A stretch of 64,000 bases of DNA, from assembly GCF_003046315.1 (NCBI RefSeq), contig NZ_PZZP01000001.1, forward strand, positions 2,294,001 through 2,358,000, read 5' to 3'. Below are positions 61,040 to 64,000 of this stretch, piece by piece (positions within the stretch are counted from its first letter, which is position 1; each line of letters starts with the position of its first letter). Below the pieces are notes generated by a model. That model searched no databases. It saw only the letters and a list, made by a program, of their open reading frames with translations, and was not told where the DNA came from. The DNA comes from Desmospora activa DSM 45169. Lineage in GTDB: Bacteria > Bacillota > Bacilli > Thermoactinomycetales > DSM-45169. A program made the translations under genes and the position numbers.

Positions 61040-63022
61040 TTACTCTTGCATATACCGTTCATAGTATGTGGTAATCATTTTTTCAGCGATAGGGCCGGCT
61101 GCAATTCCACCATATCCACCTTCCGGTACGACCACAGCGACTGCGATCTCCGGGTCGTCGGCGGGTGCATAGGCGATAAAGACGGAATTTTGCACTCGTC
61201 CGCGCTTTGGTATATCCTGTTCCGAAGTCCCTGTTTTGGCGGCTACGGAGAAGGGGAGATCCTGAAAAAGATGGGATGCGGTTCCTCCGGGTTGTGTCAC
61301 GGCCGTCATACCTTCTTTTACCGTTTGAAAATGCTTTGGATCAATATCCGTCTCATTTAAAGCTTCTGGTTGGATCGTTTTTATCAATTTACCATCGGGA
61401 GCGGTGATTTTTTCTACCAATTGTGGGCGCATCCGTTTTCCGTCGTTGGCCAATGTCGCGGTAAATTGCGCCAACTGCATGGTGGAATAACGTTGTGCCT
61501 GACCAAAGGAAGCCAACACCATCGCTCCCAAGCCGGAGTTGCGCTCAGCGATGACCAGATAATCCTCGGTGCCCGTCTGTTCTCCTTTTAGCGGAATACC
61601 GGTTGGAACACCTAAGCCGAATTGATGAGTATATTCATTGAACCGATCAATGCTCTCTTTTCCTTCACTGCGGTACCAACGGCTAAACATCCAAGCATAA
61701 TACGTATTGGCCGATTTGGCAAGGGCTTTTTTGGCATTTAACACACCGTAGTTATTGCCGCCGGAATTGCCCACAGGCGGCGTGGCCGGTGCATAGTAAA
61801 AAGTGCCGGGATCGCGGAAGGTGGTATAGGGACTGATCAGACCTTCATTTAAACCGACCAGGGTAGTCAAAGGTTTAAAAGTGGACCCCGGAGGTAGGAT
61901 CGACATTGGATGCCGTTGATATTCCTGCTCCGGATCGTCTGCATCTCTGGCATCATAGGGAGCTTCTATAATCGTGCCGTTTCTTAGGGTATAGGTGAGA
62001 TCTTGATAATCCTCAGCGGTGACAGGACCGTTCCAAATATTCGGGTCGTAATCGGGAAGGCTTACCATTGTTCGTACTTTTCCCGTTTTTACTTCCATCG
62101 CGACCGCATAAACATTTTTGGCGTCTGGTGCACGATTGCGTCCGGGAGCCTCTGTCTGTAACCACTTCAGTTGTTTTTCGGCAAAGGCTTCCGTCTCCAA
62201 TTGCATCGTTTCGTCCAGTGTGAGGGTAAGATCGTTCCCCGGCTCCGGTTTTACTTCTTTGATCACATCCTCGACTCTTCCACTGGAATTGACCCGCACC
62301 AGCCGATAGCCGTGTTTTCCTCTCAGTTCATCTTGGTAGCTGTATTCCACACCATCCATGCCCACCTGTTCCCAATCAAGATAACCGCCTTCGTTATCCT
62401 CTTCCGCCGCTTGTATGTATTTTTGCATGGAAGATTTGGCACCGGCAAAAGGACGGACGTAACCCAGGGTCTGAACAGCAAAAGTATCGTCCCGATATTG
62501 GCGTAACGGTTCCAGGAATACATTAACCCCCTGATAGTCGGAGGGGTGTTCCGACAGTTGCACCACCTCTGCTTCCGTCAGACGATCTTTGATTTTTTTA
62601 GGATAGTACGGAGGCTGTTTACGCGGAACCGTATTGCCCTCTTGATCCAAACCAACATCCATGCTTTTTAAAACATCGGCAACGGAAAGATCCAACGCTT
62701 TAGCCACATTTCGGGCCGTTTCCAACTTTTCCTCTTTTGATTGATCCGTTTCCAAATACATCGCTGCAAATAGGGATTCGTTATCCACGACCAACTCCCC
62801 ACCGGCATCAAAGATTTTGCCACGAGGGGCTACAACAGGAATCTGCTTAAAATTATTTTCAGCAGCCAACTGTTGATACTTTTCTCCTCCACCCAGTTGC
62901 ACCCAGCTCAAACGCAGAATTAAGGCGACAAACAATAAAAAGACGATCAGCCACAACAAATGAAATCGATGGAAGATCATCTCGTCTGATGTTGCTGGAG
63001 ATGGTTTTTTTGATTTAAACAT
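61040..63022 (-). CDS. Class B penicillin-binding protein (PBP2/PbpA-type transpeptidase)
   Basis: Peptidoglycan transpeptidase, 660 residues: one N-terminal membrane segment (LLWLIVFLLFVALILRLSW), dimerisation domain beginning APRGKIFDAGG, and a transpeptidase domain with active SxxK in LPPGSTFKPL, SxN in KSANTYYAW and KTG in AAKTGTSEQD. Order and length match rod-shape PBP2 of Firmicutes (PbpA/PbpH). ATG 63022 lies 13 nt after GAGAGG; the ATG at 63064 lacks a good site. Confidence 0.93.
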   Translation of the reverse strand: MFKSKKPSPATSDEMIFHRFHLLWLIVFLLFVALILRLSWVQLGGGEKYQQLAAENNFKQIPVVAPRGKIFDAGGELVVDNESLFAAMYLETDQSKEEKLETARNVAKALDLSVADVLKSMDVGLDQEGNTVPRKQPPYYPKKIKDRLTEAEVVQLSEHPSDYQGVNVFLEPLRQYRDDTFAVQTLGYVRPFAGAKSSMQKYIQAAEEDNEGGYLDWEQVGMDGVEYSYQDELRGKHGYRLVRVNSSGRVEDVIKEVKPEPGNDLTLTLDETMQLETEAFAEKQLKWLQTEAPGRNRAPDAKNVYAVAMEVKTGKVRTMVSLPDYDPNIWNGPVTAEDYQDLTYTLRNGTIIEAPYDARDADDPEQEYQRHPMSILPPGSTFKPLTTLVGLNEGLISPYTTFRDPGTFYYAPATPPVGNSGGNNYGVLNAKKALAKSANTYYAWMFSRWYRSEGKESIDRFNEYTHQFGLGVPTGIPLKGEQTGTEDYLVIAERNSGLGAMVLASFGQAQRYSTMQLAQFTATLANDGKRMRPQLVEKITAPDGKLIKTIQPEALNETDIDPKHFQTVKEGMTAVTQPGGTASHLFQDLPFSVAAKTGTSEQDIPKRGRVQNSVFIAYAPADDPEIAVAVVVPEGGYGGIAAGPIAEKMITTYYERYMQE

Positions 63023-63201
63023 GCCGAATGTTTCAACCTCTCTCCTCAAGTACCGTTCTATCATCTACAGTGTACCACAGTTCTCTTTATAAAAAATGCC
63101 CGATCGCTATCATCATAGGTTAGTGACGTGACCGCAACCGCTCTCCTGTCATATTCATAGATTACCAGAAACCACAAGATTCATTGATAGGAGAGAAAAT
63201 G

Positions 63202-64000
63202 ATGTTTCAAGCGAATTATCAATGGATTCGTAACCACGGTCAACGGATGGACTCCGATTTGCGCAAGGTGTTGATTAAACGGCTTCACTTGCTCCGTTGG
63301 ATTCCATGTTTTTTACATCGATTCGTTTTATTTTTTTTACAGCGCTTCACCCGTGTTCCCGTATTGATCCAGTTGGAGCCTGAACTTGTTTTTAGCAGCC
63401 AAGCGATGCAAGGCATTGTGAGCAAGAGTAAAAAGAGAATGGATTATTATCCCACCATCCACACCTGCCATACCAAACTATCCCTCCATGAGCTGCGCTC
63501 CATCATGGAACGCGCAGAAGTGAAACGCGTCATCCTGGATCGGCAGGTTACGACTTGTCTGGATATCGCCACAGCAGTCACCCGTGCTCCCCTCGCCTGG
63601 GAAGCAAATAATCGCGGGGAAAAAGCCACCATCGCTGTACTTGACACTGGTATTCATCCCCATGCCGATCTGACAAAACCGGAAAACCGCATTATCGCCT
63701 TTAAGGATTTTGTCAAAGGAAAAACAAACCCATACGACGATAACGGCCACGGCACACACTGTGCCGGAGATGCCGCCGGCAACGGGTTTGCGTCGGAAGG
63801 AACCTATGTCGGACCGGCACCGGCAGCCCCTTTGATTGGAGTAAAAGTGCTGGACAAATGGGGCTCCGGTAAACTGTCCAATGTGATTGCGGGAATCGAA
63901 TGGTGCATCGCCAATCGAGAAAAATACAACATTCGTGTATTGTCCCTCTCCCTGGGAAGCCGTAGTACCTCTCCCCATCAAAATGACCCTGTCGCCCAAG
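63202..64000 (+). CDS. aprX: Subtilisin-family serine protease, AprX type, partial
   Basis: Open to the window end, 266 residues visible. Catalytic Asp in VAVLDTGIH-like AVLDTGIHPHADL and His in DNGHGTHCAGD are present; Ser lies beyond the edge. The N-terminus (RWIPCFLHRFV, then LIQLEPE) resembles the prodomain of intracellular AprX, with no signal peptide. AGGAGA precedes ATGATG; the second ATG is chosen. Confidence 0.9.
   Translation, partial: MFQANYQWIRNHGQRMDSDLRKVLIKRLHLLRWIPCFLHRFVLFFLQRFTRVPVLIQLEPELVFSSQAMQGIVSKSKKRMDYYPTIHTCHTKLSLHELRSIMERAEVKRVILDRQVTTCLDIATAVTRAPLAWEANNRGEKATIAVLDTGIHPHADLTKPENRIIAFKDFVKGKTNPYDDNGHGTHCAGDAAGNGFASEGTYVGPAPAAPLIGVKVLDKWGSGKLSNVIAGIEWCIANREKYNIRVLSLSLGSRSTSPHQNDPVAQ

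Noticed and set aside
1-64000. CRISPR arrays, tRNA or rRNA genes, transposases, integrases, prophage genes
   Set aside because: Looked for on both strands by reading; no regularly spaced repeats, cloverleaf candidates or recombinase genes were found.

Overview
This window reads as a chromosomal segment of an endospore-forming Firmicute (Bacillales-type gene content, roughly 50% GC). Supporting signs are a gamma-type small acid-soluble spore protein, a Bacillus-style 6S RNA beside aspS, a T-box in front of hisS-aspS, TTG/GTG starts with strong GGAGG ribosome sites, AddAB instead of RecBCD, HemZ, CymR-IscS and YhaN-YhaO. A member of Thermoactinomycetaceae would fit, but that is inference from GC and gene style, not proven here. 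Nearly all of the window is ordinary core genome with short accessory stretches.

Layout. 1-4.6 kb (minus): an operon lacI-type repressor, sugar-binding lipoprotein, two CUT1 permeases and a partial membrane protein, with two LacI-type palindromes upstream; maa (maltose O-acetyltransferase) is divergent. 5.6-9.6 kb (plus): AraC regulator with a LexA-like box at its promoter, two VOC proteins, an MFS exporter and a DinB-fold protein. 9.7-13.6 kb: yczE-like gene, cymR and iscS (minus) facing rarA (plus). 13.7-18 kb (minus): an ECF41 sigma factor with its FAD oxidoreductase partner and a close match to the ECF41 target promoter, then acetate symporter actP with its DUF485 partner. 18-25 kb: a disturbed junction where a 75-bp copy of the response-regulator 3' end flanks an AT-rich yhhN gene, then an ABC transporter/histidine kinase/response regulator operon, a secreted protein and a membrane protein.

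25-30 kb (minus): a nucleotidase, 6S RNA, aspS, hisS and the T-box leader. 30-39 kb: a tiny CxxC protein with a near-consensus promoter, glpQ, a CPA2 antiporter, hemZ, a methyltransferase, a YjiH-type membrane protein and a YqcI/YcgG-family protein. 39-44.7 kb (minus): tkt, dtd, relA, a membrane protein. 44.8-52.6 kb: addBA (AddB lacks an N-terminal Walker A) and glbN. 52.6-64 kb: yhaO-yhaN, greA, an MFS protein, psd-rhomboid, sspE, a class B PBP and the start of an AprX-type subtilase.

The main unexplained structure is in the spaces between genes: a dispersed repeat present three times, always downstream of a minus-strand gene; a 176-bp nested palindrome after glbN; the duplicated response-regulator tail; two homologous tandem terminators; and several operator-like palindromes. 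I found no CRISPR array, tRNA, rRNA, transposase, integrase or prophage, and no clear new multi-gene system.
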